The notes below the pieces were generated by a model that was not told where the DNA came from, did not search any database, and saw only the letters and a program-made list of their open reading frames with translations. Positions 17,558-25,693 of a DNA stretch of 44,405 nt are shown here, one piece after another. The translations under genes and the position numbers were made by a program. Within the stretch, counting starts at the first letter, position 1, and the number at the start of each line of letters is the position of its first letter. The DNA is from Anaerolineales bacterium. Its GTDB lineage: Bacteria; Chloroflexota; Anaerolineae; Anaerolineales; Villigracilaceae. Where the stretch lies: contig CAKKRM010000154.1 of NCBI GenBank assembly GCA_919902735.1, positions 1 to 44,405 of the forward strand, written 5' to 3'.

Positions 17558-18401
17558 AATTATTTGCCGTTTTCTTCATTCGATACTGGTACAGCATCCA
17601 GCCTGCCACGCCGAAGAAAATTGATGTGATGACTCCTTCGTTGGTCGGGGTGAAAATAAATGCCAGCGGCCCTTTGACCTCGATAAAGCCGTTGATGAGC
17701 AATGGCATACTCAAGGCGTTGATTACATTGTGCAGAATAAACACAGGCCAGACGGATTTACTCAACAGGCGCAATTCACCAAACAGGAGTGCGGTGGGCG
17801 GCATAACCAACAAACCGATGAGCAGGAATACGGGAATACTGGTTGAGATAGCAGCCTTCAAGACGGCGCGATCCAGAAAGTAATAATAGTAGGGCAGGTG
17901 CCATGACCACCATAAAATACCGACGATCAGGTGATTCAATAATGGGTGAACTTTCGCCGCATCTAACCTTGGGGTGAGGTAGCCGCGCCAGGCAAATTCT
18001 TCGAAGATGTTTTTCATCAGCGAGCCGACGAGCATTACACCAGCCGCAGATATGTATGCGCTGAAGCCTTGCGTGGCGAAACCTTCAGCGGAGACGAAGC
18101 CAAAGAGCGCAGCCAGGCCAAAGGTTAAGAGAGCGGCGAGCGGATAGACGAGGATCGCTGCCAGATACCACTTCCAGCTTGAGATGAGATTCAGCCCGAA
18201 GCCAGAATCTTTCCAGCCATCCCCGCCAAAGGCACGTAAAAAGATTCCAGAGAGGGCGGGAGTGGTTAGCCAGACCAGCACGCCCAAACTTTGCATGGGC
18301 GGTTGGGTGTTGCCTGTGAGGTTGTTGAGCCAGATGCCGAGCCAGCCGCCGCCTACAGTGAAGAACGCGACGATGATGATGTTGCGAATGGTTTTGTTCA
18401 T
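17556..18401 (-). CDS. CPBP-family intramembrane metalloprotease
   Basis: This is a membrane protein of 281 aa with about eight transmembrane segments. The three CPBP/Abi motifs are present: EEFAWRGYL (EExxxR, residues about 135-143), WWSWHLPYY, and FILHNVIN with the late His and Asn. The family cleaves membrane substrates (prenylated-protein or bacteriocin-type immunity roles are known), but no substrate is predictable here. The start is the ATG at 18401 behind AAAGGAG. A GTG five codons earlier would remove that site. Confidence 0.85.
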   Translation of the reverse strand: MNKTIRNIIIVAFFTVGGGWLGIWLNNLTGNTQPPMQSLGVLVWLTTPALSGIFLRAFGGDGWKDSGFGLNLISSWKWYLAAILVYPLAALLTFGLAALFGFVSAEGFATQGFSAYISAAGVMLVGSLMKNIFEEFAWRGYLTPRLDAAKVHPLLNHLIVGILWWSWHLPYYYYFLDRAVLKAAISTSIPVFLLIGLLVMPPTALLFGELRLLSKSVWPVFILHNVINALSMPLLINGFIEVKGPLAFIFTPTNEGVITSIFFGVAGWMLYQYRMKKTANN

Positions 18402-18471
18402 GGTTTCTCCTTTCACTTGACGTTCAGATGAATATTGTATTTATACGGGGATAATGGAATAGAGTTTCAAA

Positions 18472-18513
18472 ACACACAGCCCCCGAGGATTTGAATCCTC
18501 GGGGGCTGTGTGT
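18472..18513. terminator. Long perfect hairpin downstream of tRNA-Thr
   Basis: A 20-bp perfect stem (18472-18491 with 18494-18513) lies 22 nt past the 3' end of the minus-strand tRNA. On that strand the stem is followed by TTT, so it can end the tRNA transcript before it runs into the protease gene. Confidence 0.7.
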
Positions 18514-18535
18514 AAATTTTGCGATATACTTTTTG

Positions 18536-18608
18536 AGCCACCTGTGGGATACGAACCCACGACCTGATAATTACGAATTATCTGCTCTACCAGCTGAGCT
18601 AAGGTGGC
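18536..18608 (-). tRNA. tRNA-Thr (anticodon CGT)
   Basis: On the minus strand the 73-nt sequence folds fully: acceptor GCCACCT/AGGTGGC, D-stem GCTC/GAGC, anticodon stem GATAA/TTATC with loop TTCGTAA (anticodon CGT), a five-base variable loop, T-stem GTGGG/CCCAC with loop TTCGTAT, and discriminator T. CCA is not encoded. The anticodon reads ACG threonine codons. No integrase gene is near it. Confidence 0.96.
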
Positions 18609-18703
18609 AGTGGTTTTATAGCGGCGGGATTATAAAGGATTACAGATAAACCCGCAAGTTTTTAGCTTTACACGTTGTCTGTGTCTTGGAGATTCGTATT
18701 TAC

Positions 18704-19951
18704 ATGCTTCGTGTTGCCATGCTTTCTTATCATACCTGTCCGCTTGCTACCTTGGGCGGCAAAGACACTGGCGGAATGAACGTGTACGTCCGCGATTTAA
18801 CCTGTGAACTGGGCCGTTTAGGCATTCATGTGGATGTTTTTACGCGTTCGCAGGATGAACATGTGCCGCATGTGCTGCACGACTTGGGCTTTGGGAACCG
18901 CGTGGTGCATATCCCTGCGGGGCCGGAAGAGCCAAAGAGCAAAAGCGACATTGCAAAATATATTCCCGAGTTTGCACAGGGAATCATGCAATTTGCAGCT
19001 GAAAAAGGCCTCAAGTATGATGTGATCCACAGCCATTATTGGATGTCTGGTTTGGCGGCTGAAATATTGAGCGATGCCTGGGGCGGGATTCCGATTGTCC
19101 ACATGTTCCACACCCTGGGGGAGATGAAGAATCGGGTGGCGAGGTCGGAGGATGAGAAAGCAGGCGAGGACCGACTCGCTGGGGAGAGGCAGGCGCTCGG
19201 CAGGGCGGAGCGGATCATCGTCGCCACTCTGGCAGAGTTGACCCAACTTCGATTCCTGTATCGCGCTGATTCACGCAAAATGACAGTCATCCCTCCAGGG
19301 GTAGACACAAGTCATTTTTACCCGATCCCCGCGGATGAGGCAAAGCAGTACATCGGCTTGAAACCTGAAAATCGTATGGTGCTTTTCGTGGGGCGGATCG
19401 AGCCTTTGAAAGGCATCGACACGTTGATACAGGCGATGTCCTGTTTGGACTTGCAGGGCATTCATCGTCCCGTTCATCTGGCGATTATCGGCGGTGATGT
19501 GGATGTCAGCCCCGAAGAGATGTCTGATGAGATGACCCGCCTGCAAACAATGTGCGATGAACTGTGCATGGGAGGCATGGTGATCTTTCTTGGCAAGCGC
19601 AGTCAGGATACCCTGCCGTATTATTATTCGGCGGCGGAGGTGGTGGTGATGCCTTCGTTGTATGAATCGTTTGGGATGGTGGCGCTTGAAGCCATGGCTT
19701 GCGGAACCCCGGTCATTGCTTCAGAAGTTGGCGGGCTGGGTTATCTTGTTCAGGATGGAATTACTGGATACACCATTCCTGATAGCGACCCCGTCGAATT
19801 ATGCGATAAGTTGTCTCATCTTTTGGGGGATGCCGACTTGAGAAATCAAATGGGAAATTCTGCCGCTGAGTATGCCACTGATTATGCCTGGAATAAAATC
19901 GCATCCCAGATCATTGATGTATATAAGGAAGTGACAAATAAAATAATGTAA
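18704..19951 (+). CDS. GT4 family glycosyltransferase, MshA / sucrose-phosphate-synthase-like
   Basis: This retaining glycosyltransferase (415 aa) has the GT-B fold. The N-terminus MLRVAMLSYHTCPLATLGGKDTGGMNVYVRDL carries the GGMN loop of MshA and sucrose-phosphate synthases. The C-terminal nucleotide-sugar site is seen as VLFVGRIEPLKGIDTLIQA and ESFGMVALEAMACGTPV (E-x7-E motif). The acceptor is unknown, and a sugar phosphate or inositol phosphate is likely by family. The ATG at 18704 is chosen, with GGAG about 12 nt upstream. A TTG at 18686 would add six residues but overlaps that site. Confidence 0.85.
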   Translation: MLRVAMLSYHTCPLATLGGKDTGGMNVYVRDLTCELGRLGIHVDVFTRSQDEHVPHVLHDLGFGNRVVHIPAGPEEPKSKSDIAKYIPEFAQGIMQFAAEKGLKYDVIHSHYWMSGLAAEILSDAWGGIPIVHMFHTLGEMKNRVARSEDEKAGEDRLAGERQALGRAERIIVATLAELTQLRFLYRADSRKMTVIPPGVDTSHFYPIPADEAKQYIGLKPENRMVLFVGRIEPLKGIDTLIQAMSCLDLQGIHRPVHLAIIGGDVDVSPEEMSDEMTRLQTMCDELCMGGMVIFLGKRSQDTLPYYYSAAEVVVMPSLYESFGMVALEAMACGTPVIASEVGGLGYLVQDGITGYTIPDSDPVELCDKLSHLLGDADLRNQMGNSAAEYATDYAWNKIASQIIDVYKEVTNKIM

Positions 19952-19955
19952 CGGC

Positions 19956-20717
19956 CTATTCCTTCATGCGTACATAAAAAATGATCGGCCCGCCGTTTTC
20001 CTGTGAGCGTATTTCGAAGCGCTCGCTTAACTTGCTGATCATCTTCGAGAGTTGTTTGTGGCCGTAGGTGCGCGGGTCAAAGCTGGGGTCCACCTGATAG
20101 AGCGCATTACCCATGTTTGCCAGCGACGCCCATCCATCCTGCTGTACGGCCATTTCAAAAGCCTGGGTCAGAATGGGCATGGGGTCAAGTTCTTCTTTTT
20201 CGCCCCTCGCCTTCTTTGCTTTGGTGTTGATTGTATTCTTTTGTTGCGCCGCCTTCTTTTCCACCGCAAGATTTTCGGTGTACACAAACACATCGCAGGC
20301 ATTCACGAACGGCTTGGGCGTTTTCTTTTCACCGATGCCCATCACGAAAATCCCCGTCTCACGGATGCGGGTTGCGAGCCTGGTGTAATCGCTGTCGCTG
20401 GAGACGAGACAGAATCCGTCGACCACGCTGGTATGCAATATATCCATCGCGTCGATGATCATGGCGCTATCGGTTGCGTTTTTTCCAATGGTGTAACGAA
20501 ATTGTTGAATGGGCTGGAAGGCGTGAAAGTTCAACGTGTCTTTCCATGAATTCATGCTGGTTGTCGTCCAATCGCCATAGATGCGGCGGACAGTCACCTG
20601 CCCATAGCGCCCCGCTTCGACAAGCATTTGAGACAATAAACCCGCCTGGGCGTTGTCACCATCGATCAACATGGCGATTTTGTTGCGTGCAAGGGATTTG
20701 ATTTGTTCGTCTGTCAT
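19956..20717 (-). CDS. NYN-domain (LabA/DUF88) protein with C-terminal LOTUS/OST-HTH-like domain
   Basis: The protein has 253 aa. The N-terminal half is a PIN-like NYN nuclease domain: AMLIDGDNAQAG with its Asp pair (residues about 15-21), GKNATDSAMIIDAMDILH, and FCLVSSDSDYTRLATRIRE. These give the acidic metal site expected of an RNase. After a Lys-rich linker (about 155-175) comes DPMPILTQAFEMAVQQDGWASLANMGNAL ... YGHKQLSKMISKLSERFEI, which reads as an OST-HTH/LOTUS RNA-binding domain. The likely role is in RNA turnover. The -10 box TATAAT (20729-20724 on the minus strand) lies 6 nt before the ATG, so the mRNA is probably leaderless. Confidence 0.85.
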   Translation of the reverse strand: MTDEQIKSLARNKIAMLIDGDNAQAGLLSQMLVEAGRYGQVTVRRIYGDWTTTSMNSWKDTLNFHAFQPIQQFRYTIGKNATDSAMIIDAMDILHTSVVDGFCLVSSDSDYTRLATRIRETGIFVMGIGEKKTPKPFVNACDVFVYTENLAVEKKAAQQKNTINTKAKKARGEKEELDPMPILTQAFEMAVQQDGWASLANMGNALYQVDPSFDPRTYGHKQLSKMISKLSERFEIRSQENGGPIIFYVRMKE

Positions 20718-20723
20718 AACTCG

Positions 20724-20729
20724 ATTATA
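20724..20729 (-). promoter_or_regulatory. -10 box of the leaderless NYN gene
   Basis: On the minus strand TATAAT is followed by exactly 6 nt and then the ATG at 20717. No Shine-Dalgarno is present. The -35 region is weak (TTAAGA-like, about 16 nt upstream). Confidence 0.5.
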
Positions 20730-20747
20730 CCCTCGCGCGCCTCATTC

Positions 20748-21716
20748 TTAACTGTGGGTTGGTTCTGTTTTCTGTGGCATTTTCTCCCCTTGCGAATCCC
20801 ACCATCCCAACACCCGCAACGCCCGCAGAGTATTCCACCTGCTGGGTTGACCCGCCTGCTCTAGATCAAAATACTTTCTCCCAGACATGCCGCTGTTCAT
20901 TAGCCAGCGTCCGTCCGCCTTTTGTTTCTTTTGCAGAAGTTCAATCGCATCGGACATGCGTTCGTCTCGCGGGGCATCACAGGCGCGGAAATAATCGAGC
21001 GCGCGAATGAAGTCATATTTCCAGCGGGGAGGGAAGGGCATAGTCGTCATCTTTGGGTCGAAAATTTTGCCTGTTCTGTGGGATTTATACAAGCGATGCG
21101 CCAGCAGGAATTCATGTCCACGGGAGCGGAATTGGCTGATTCGCTTTTTCGTTTCAGGGAACGCGCACTCGTACTCATACAATCCCTCCAGCGCCGAGAT
21201 CGTCGTGTGAAAGGATGAGTGCGTCGCGCCCTTGGGCGATTCGCAGTTCCAGCCGCCATCAGACATTTGCTGGCTGACCACGTACGCGGCAACAGCATGA
21301 ATACGCTCATCAGGGTAGCGGAAATAAGCCAGCAGGGCGAGGATCATGCTCGTGACGCAAGTCTCGCTGTATTTCCAGGCGTATGAAAAAAAGTTGATAC
21401 CCCCGTCTGTGTAAAAGCCTTCATCGAGAAACAACTTGCAGGCTCGTTTCGCCTGTGGGTTATTCGGCGGCAGACCAAGCAATCGCAGGGTCAGCATGGT
21501 GTAAGTGGTGGATATCCATTTTGGGCCGTACATCCCGCCGCCCCAGCGGCCATCCGAATCCTGCAAGTCAAGCAGACGCGCTCCCCAGCCTTCCTTCGCG
21601 ATCTTCTTCCGCTCCGCCTCAAACTTATCTGATGGTTGGTTCAACAAATCCCGCCGCACCTGCCAGCGGATGGATGGGTCGCCTGCGAGTAACCAGGAAA
21701 TTATTTTAGGGTTCAT
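20748..21716 (-). CDS. Prenyltransferase/squalene-cyclase-repeat (alpha-toroid) protein
   Basis: The protein has 322 aa from the ATG at 21716. Four or more repeats of the terpene-cyclase/prenyltransferase toroid are visible: SDGRWGGGMYGPKWISTTYTMLTL, INFFSYAWKYSETCVTSMILALLAYF, SDGGWNCESPKGATHSSFHTTISALEGL, and KADGRWLMNSGM with SRWNTLRALRVLGWW. The DxDD motif of squalene-hopene cyclases is not seen, so it is probably not a cyclase. The N-terminal WLLAGDPSIRWQVRRDLL is HEAT-like. No signal peptide is present. The function is unknown. Two in-frame ATGs farther upstream would lengthen it by up to 16 residues, but they have no better ribosome site. Confidence 0.7.
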   Translation of the reverse strand: MNPKIISWLLAGDPSIRWQVRRDLLNQPSDKFEAERKKIAKEGWGARLLDLQDSDGRWGGGMYGPKWISTTYTMLTLRLLGLPPNNPQAKRACKLFLDEGFYTDGGINFFSYAWKYSETCVTSMILALLAYFRYPDERIHAVAAYVVSQQMSDGGWNCESPKGATHSSFHTTISALEGLYEYECAFPETKKRISQFRSRGHEFLLAHRLYKSHRTGKIFDPKMTTMPFPPRWKYDFIRALDYFRACDAPRDERMSDAIELLQKKQKADGRWLMNSGMSGRKYFDLEQAGQPSRWNTLRALRVLGWWDSQGEKMPQKTEPTHS

Positions 21717-21732
21717 TTTAGAAACTTGCCTC

Positions 21733-21836
21733 ATGCAGAACGTCCCGACACTTGCGCCGCGCATGATTTGCCAAGCAAATCATGCGGTGAGGTTTCTTTG
21801 AAAAACTTTATTTAGCCGATCAATCCTTCGGGACGA
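21733..21836. repeat. Degenerate CGTCCCGA...TCGGGACG element with internal hairpin
   Basis: CGTCCCGA near 21743 and its complement near 21826-21833 enclose a second palindrome (GCATGATTTGC / GCAAATCATGC). This looks like a decayed or hybrid relative of the repeats at 7302, 26764 and 29674. It fills the gap between the toroid gene and recJ. Confidence 0.5.
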
Positions 21837-21858
21837 TGTATAACATCAGCAAATAACC

Positions 21859-24216
21859 TCAGGTTTCATAGTGGAAAAGCGCCTTTAGATCAGCGGTTGC
21901 GAAATATTTTCGGTACGCGGAAGTTTCATTCAATATCCCGCGCAAAGCTACAAACAACTCAGCCTGCAAGTAGGGATTCTTCTCCTGAGTTTCTTTGGAG
22001 AGCACGACATTGTCATCTTCCATCGTTACAGTTAATTGTCCTGTTGCAGAGAGCCACTCCAGCCCGATCTGTACTGCGCTTTCACGCGCTGCCATTGCCG
22101 CCGCAAGTTCAAGGATGGTTGTCTTGCCCCTGCGTTGGTTTAACACAAACTTACATAATCCCGCCAGATGGGTTAGAAAATCATCAGGTTTTTCTTCCGC
22201 AGGAATTTTTGCAAAGACATACACCGTTTTTGGTTTGACGATCTCCAATATCTTTTGCAAATCGGCTGGGGATGGAGGGGTTGTGTAAATCGAAAGTTCA
22301 TCGGCTTCATGTAATTCGAGGCGCGAGTTGCCCGCGGTTTTGTCGAGACCTTCGGCCCAAATGAGGGTTGAAGGTTGAAGGTTGAAGGTTGAAGGTTGCA
22401 GTCTCAAGTCTCGAATCTCCAATTTCGATTTCCGAACCTCAACAACTTTTTCCTCGACAACGCGGAATTCCTCGAATTGCAAAGTGACTTGTTTCTGTCC
22501 GCGGTAGGTGGAGGCGCGCAGGGAATAGGCAATGTCAAATGTGCTGCCCTCTCTGAGCGAAGCGTTGTCCTGAGCTTGTCGAAGGGTCGAAGAGTCTGGT
22601 AATTCCTCCCCCGCGCCGCCCCACCATAAAATAGACTGCACATTTCCGTCTTCATCTTCGACGTTAATGCGAAGATGTTCTTTGGTCTTGCCAATGGTTG
22701 AGACTGACTTCATTTTGACATTGCGCGTCGCCAGTGTGAGTGACGGATTCCCTGCGCCGAATGGGGCGAGCAGTTCCAATGATTCAGCGAGGGAAATGTC
22801 AATTTCGTGCAGACCAAGCCAGGCGTCGATTTGAAGCGTGGGTTCCTCGAAGACGATTTCGCCAAGCTGTTTTTCAATCGCTCTGCCCAGTCCGCGCCGA
22901 AACTCAGTCAATTTGTCTGCATCGAATGACATGCCCGCCGCCATGGGATGGCCGCCGAATCCGCGCAGGATTCCTTTTTGCGTGGCGATGGCTTCGGTGA
23001 TGTGCAATCCTTCGACGGAGCGGGCCGAGCCGCGCATGATGCCATCGTCTGACTCGTTTAGTAGAATGGCAGGCTTGTGATAACGGTCAACGAGTTTGTT
23101 GGCAACGATGCCCACCACGCCGCCAGGCCAGCCCGGGTGAGCAAGGATGATGACTGGTTCTTCAAGCAGAGCAGGGTTAGCTTTCAATTGCGCTTCCGCC
23201 GCTTGAAAGACTTGCGAAGTTAACATGCGCCGTTGCATGTTCAAGCCTTCGATTTGTGCGGCTAAAACCCTTGCGCGCGCCGAGTCTTGTGTAAGCAATA
23301 ATTCAACCGCGGGGTTTGCATCGCCCAGCCTGCCGAGCGCGTTCAAACGCGGCGCAAAGGTGAAGCCGATGGTTTCTTCGGTGAGTGTGTCGAGCGCTGC
23401 GCCCGCCAGGTCTGCCATCACTTTCAGCCCAAGCCGATTTGTGTTTCGCAGGGCTTGAATTCCTTTTTGCGCAAGCGAGCGGGTTTCGCCTTTGAGCAGG
23501 GCCACGTCGGCGATGAGGCCAAGGGCGACGAGGTCAAGTAATTCTTCAGACGACAGACGATGGACAATGGGCGACTCGTGGTCATTTGTCCGTGGTCCAT
23601 TGTCTAATAACGCCTCCGCCAGTTTGTACGCCACACCCACACCCGCCAAATTCGCAAGTAGATGTTCTTTGGGTAACAACTTTGGATTGACGATGGCTTT
23701 TGCATTCGGAAGCGTCTCACCCAAATCATGATGGTCGGTGACGATCACATCCACGCCGCGCGAGTTGGCGTAGTCGATGGCTTCGTGGGCGGTGATGCCT
23801 GTGTCGCAGGTCAGGATCAATTTCGCGCCGTTATCAAGGATCGGCTTCAGCGAATCTATGTGAACGCCGTGGCTTTCCTTCCCGCGGATGGGGATGTAGT
23901 AAATAACATTCGCGCCCAAAGCCCGCAGGGTTTGCACCAGCAACGCCGTGGAGGTTTGGCCGTCTACATCGAAGTCACCCCACACACAGATTTTATCTCC
24001 TTTGTGTATCGCCGCCTGGAGGATGTCCACTGCTTTTTCGATTTCAGGAAATGGAGTGGATGGATTCGTGTCGGGATGTAAAAACGCCTCCGCATCTTCG
24101 GGACGGTTGATCCCGCGTCGGAGGAGAGTCTGCGCGATGAGGGGGGGGAGATTCAGCGATGCAAGCGAATCGAGCGAGCCAACGGGTACGGGATGAGGAT
24201 CGAGCCAGCGAGTCAT
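21859..24216 (-). CDS. recJ: Single-stranded-DNA exonuclease RecJ with repeat-derived insertions
   Basis: RecJ degrades single-stranded DNA 5' to 3' in mismatch repair and recombination. The protein has 785 aa, longer than typical (about 550-600). Motifs are WGDFDVDGQTS (79-89), TCDTGIT, the DHH motif VTDHHDLG (159-166), FAPRLNALGR, the DHHA1 part GGVVGIVANKLVDRYHKP and RGFGGHPMAAG (418-428), and an OB-fold region around 500-590. Three segments look foreign and are encoded by intergenic-type repeats: residues 205-225, 542-558 and 594-619. A low-similarity C-terminal domain (about 620-785) follows. All three insertions keep the frame and spare the catalytic motifs, so the enzyme may be functional. 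Confidence 0.9.
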   Translation of the reverse strand: MTRWLDPHPVPVGSLDSLASLNLPPLIAQTLLRRGINRPEDAEAFLHPDTNPSTPFPEIEKAVDILQAAIHKGDKICVWGDFDVDGQTSTALLVQTLRALGANVIYYIPIRGKESHGVHIDSLKPILDNGAKLILTCDTGITAHEAIDYANSRGVDVIVTDHHDLGETLPNAKAIVNPKLLPKEHLLANLAGVGVAYKLAEALLDNGPRTNDHESPIVHRLSSEELLDLVALGLIADVALLKGETRSLAQKGIQALRNTNRLGLKVMADLAGAALDTLTEETIGFTFAPRLNALGRLGDANPAVELLLTQDSARARVLAAQIEGLNMQRRMLTSQVFQAAEAQLKANPALLEEPVIILAHPGWPGGVVGIVANKLVDRYHKPAILLNESDDGIMRGSARSVEGLHITEAIATQKGILRGFGGHPMAAGMSFDADKLTEFRRGLGRAIEKQLGEIVFEEPTLQIDAWLGLHEIDISLAESLELLAPFGAGNPSLTLATRNVKMKSVSTIGKTKEHLRINVEDEDGNVQSILWWGGAGEELPDSSTLRQAQDNASLREGSTFDIAYSLRASTYRGQKQVTLQFEEFRVVEEKVVEVRKSKLEIRDLRLQPSTFNLQPSTLIWAEGLDKTAGNSRLELHEADELSIYTTPPSPADLQKILEIVKPKTVYVFAKIPAEEKPDDFLTHLAGLCKFVLNQRRGKTTILELAAAMAARESAVQIGLEWLSATGQLTVTMEDDNVVLSKETQEKNPYLQAELFVALRGILNETSAYRKYFATADLKALFHYET
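22367..22401. repeat. Heptanucleotide tandem repeat inside recJ
   Basis: Four perfect GTTGAAG units and a fifth GTTGCAG unit lie in the coding sequence. On the coding strand they give the 7-residue peptide repeat LQPSTFN / LQPSTLI (residues about 606-619). Gain or loss of one unit would shift the frame. Confidence 0.85.
22567..22586. repeat. CCCTGAGCTTGTCGAAGGG-type repeat inside recJ
   Basis: This copy (TCCTGAGCTTGTCGAAGGG) matches those at 9590-9609 and 35184-35203 with two changes. It encodes TLRQAQD in RecJ (about 544-550), in a loop between the DHHA1/OB parts. Confidence 0.8.
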
Positions 24217-24268
24217 AAAAATAGGCCATTCTGAAAGATGGCTCTATTGTATCTGAAATGAATGTCTT

Positions 24269-25078
24269 TTAACTTCTTGTTCCTGTTCCAAGTTTTCTGA
24301 ATGTGAAGATCAAAGGAATGCCAACTGCAAGGTAGGCGATGAAGTAAAGCGAACCGCCTGGATGAGCGGTAAAATCAAAGAGGCGGATATGGATAAAAGC
24401 GGCGATGGTGATGAAAACAATCAATCCATACGATGCAATGGAATGGTGCAGGATGGCGTTCAGGCTTTTATCCCAAAAATAGGGGATAACAGCAATCGCA
24501 ATTGAAAAATAGAAAACGCCGAAACTGCGCAGGGTGAAAAGAGACATGACCTCAGGGAAAATTCCGCCGTTCGTGCCAGGGTCGCCGATTTGCGCAGTCA
24601 TTCCATAAAAACCAAGAAAGCCTACGAAAATAACGAATGCAACCAACAAAAAGCCTTGTACGCGCGTGGTGGTTGAACCAGCGAGGGTGTTGGCTGGACG
24701 AATGCGCAGGTAGTCAAAGACTCCAATGATGGCAGTCAGCACATTGACGATGAGTGCGGCGAGGTACAGCCATGCAATGGGATGTTCTAAAACCAATTTG
24801 CCCCGGAAGAGGAATAAAACGATCAACTCGCCGACGCCGAATAACCATAAATAAATGAGCGCCGTGTAAACCAATTTCCATTCCCAGCGGCGGGCGGTGA
24901 TGTAAGCCAGCCAGGCATTGCCAAGGCACCAGCCGCCGATGGTTATGGTCATAAAGGTAGTGACTTTCCATGCAAAGATAGGGGCGATTTGTTCAGGCAT
25001 TGTGTACATCAATACCCCCACAATTCCATACAGAACAGAACAAGCGTAAGTCAGTAAACGGGATGTGTTCGACAGCAT
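24269..25078 (-). CDS. Polytopic membrane protein of unknown function
   Basis: The protein has 269 aa with about eight hydrophobic segments, beginning LLTYACSVLYGIVGVLMY and ending LYFIAYLAVGIPLIFTF. No transport or enzyme motif is recognised. The start is the ATG at 25078 because GGAGG lies 5 nt upstream, and an in-frame codon 18 nt earlier would include that site. It stands alone between recJ and the divergent DUF3052 gene. Confidence 0.75.
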   Translation of the reverse strand: MLSNTSRLLTYACSVLYGIVGVLMYTMPEQIAPIFAWKVTTFMTITIGGWCLGNAWLAYITARRWEWKLVYTALIYLWLFGVGELIVLFLFRGKLVLEHPIAWLYLAALIVNVLTAIIGVFDYLRIRPANTLAGSTTTRVQGFLLVAFVIFVGFLGFYGMTAQIGDPGTNGGIFPEVMSLFTLRSFGVFYFSIAIAVIPYFWDKSLNAILHHSIASYGLIVFITIAAFIHIRLFDFTAHPGGSLYFIAYLAVGIPLIFTFRKLGTGTRS

Positions 25079-25150
25079 AGCTCCTCCAGATAACAATAAA
25101 TTTGAAACTCTTTAATCATTAACACCGGACCCCAGTTAATAGTTGCCATG

Positions 25151-25156
25151 TATAAT
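25151..25156 (+). promoter_or_regulatory. -10 box of the leaderless DUF3052 gene
   Basis: TATAAT is followed by exactly 6 nt and the ATG at 25163, with no Shine-Dalgarno. This box overlaps an ATG at 25148, which argues against that upstream codon as the start. Confidence 0.5.
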
Positions 25157-25162
25157 TTCGGC

Positions 25163-25576
25163 ATGGCAGATACTGGTTATGCTGGAACCCCGCTTGCAAA
25201 AAAACTTGGCCTCAAACCGCCGCTGACTTTGTTGGCGATCAACGCGCCAAAAGAATACCGCTCCTGGCTGGGCGAATTGTCTGGAGAGGTATCTCTTGTT
25301 GAAAAGGCAAAGCAACCGTTTGAAGCTGTGCATGTCTTTGCCACAGAAAGCGCATTTCTGGATACGACTCTTTCCAAGTTGCGGACTGAATTAAAGCAGG
25401 ATGGTTTCGTGTGGGTCTCGTGGCCGAAGAAATCATCCAAGGCGACCACGGACATCACAGAGGATGCCATCCGCGAGATTGCGCTGCCGCTTGGGTTTGT
25501 GGATATCAAAGTCTGCGCGGTGAATGAGGTGTGGTCGGGGTTGAAGTTGATGATACGGAAGTCGGAGAGGAAATAG
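25163..25576 (+). CDS. DUF3052 family protein
   Basis: This is a cytoplasmic protein of 137 aa. The N-terminus ADTGYAGTPLAKKLGLKPPLTLLAINAP and the centre FATESAFLDTTLSKLRTELKQDGFVWVSWPKKSSK with DITEDAIREIALPLGFVDIKVCAVNEVWSGLKLMIRK match the DUF3052 family as I remember it. The function is unknown. The ATG at 25163 gives the canonical family N-terminus and sits 6 nt after a -10 box, while the ATG at 25148 would add MYNFG. Confidence 0.8.
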   Translation: MADTGYAGTPLAKKLGLKPPLTLLAINAPKEYRSWLGELSGEVSLVEKAKQPFEAVHVFATESAFLDTTLSKLRTELKQDGFVWVSWPKKSSKATTDITEDAIREIALPLGFVDIKVCAVNEVWSGLKLMIRKSERK

Positions 25577-25593
25577 ATTTCGCCCTGAACGGA

Positions 25594-25656
25594 GCCGCCG
25601 AATTTCAGGCGGCGCAGTCGAAGGGTGGTGTCTTGCGCAACCAGTCCTTCGACTGC
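25594..25656. repeat. Paired hairpins between convergent genes
   Basis: GCCGCC...GGCGGC (25594-25613) is followed by an 11-bp stem, GCAGTCGAAGG (25614-25624) with 25646-25656. They lie between the DUF3052 gene and tryptophan dioxygenase, which converge. They are repeat-like and could act as a transcription barrier. Confidence 0.55.
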
Positions 25657-25693
25657 ACTACGCTTCGCTTCGTTCCGCTTAGGACGAAGGTTT

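Noticed and set aside
18536-18608. tRNA-Thr as an integration site of a mobile element
   Set aside because: No integrase, no direct repeat of the tRNA end and no phage genes were seen within several kb.
20748-21716. Squalene-hopene cyclase
   Set aside because: The protein is too short (about 320 aa against more than 600) and lacks the DxDD motif.
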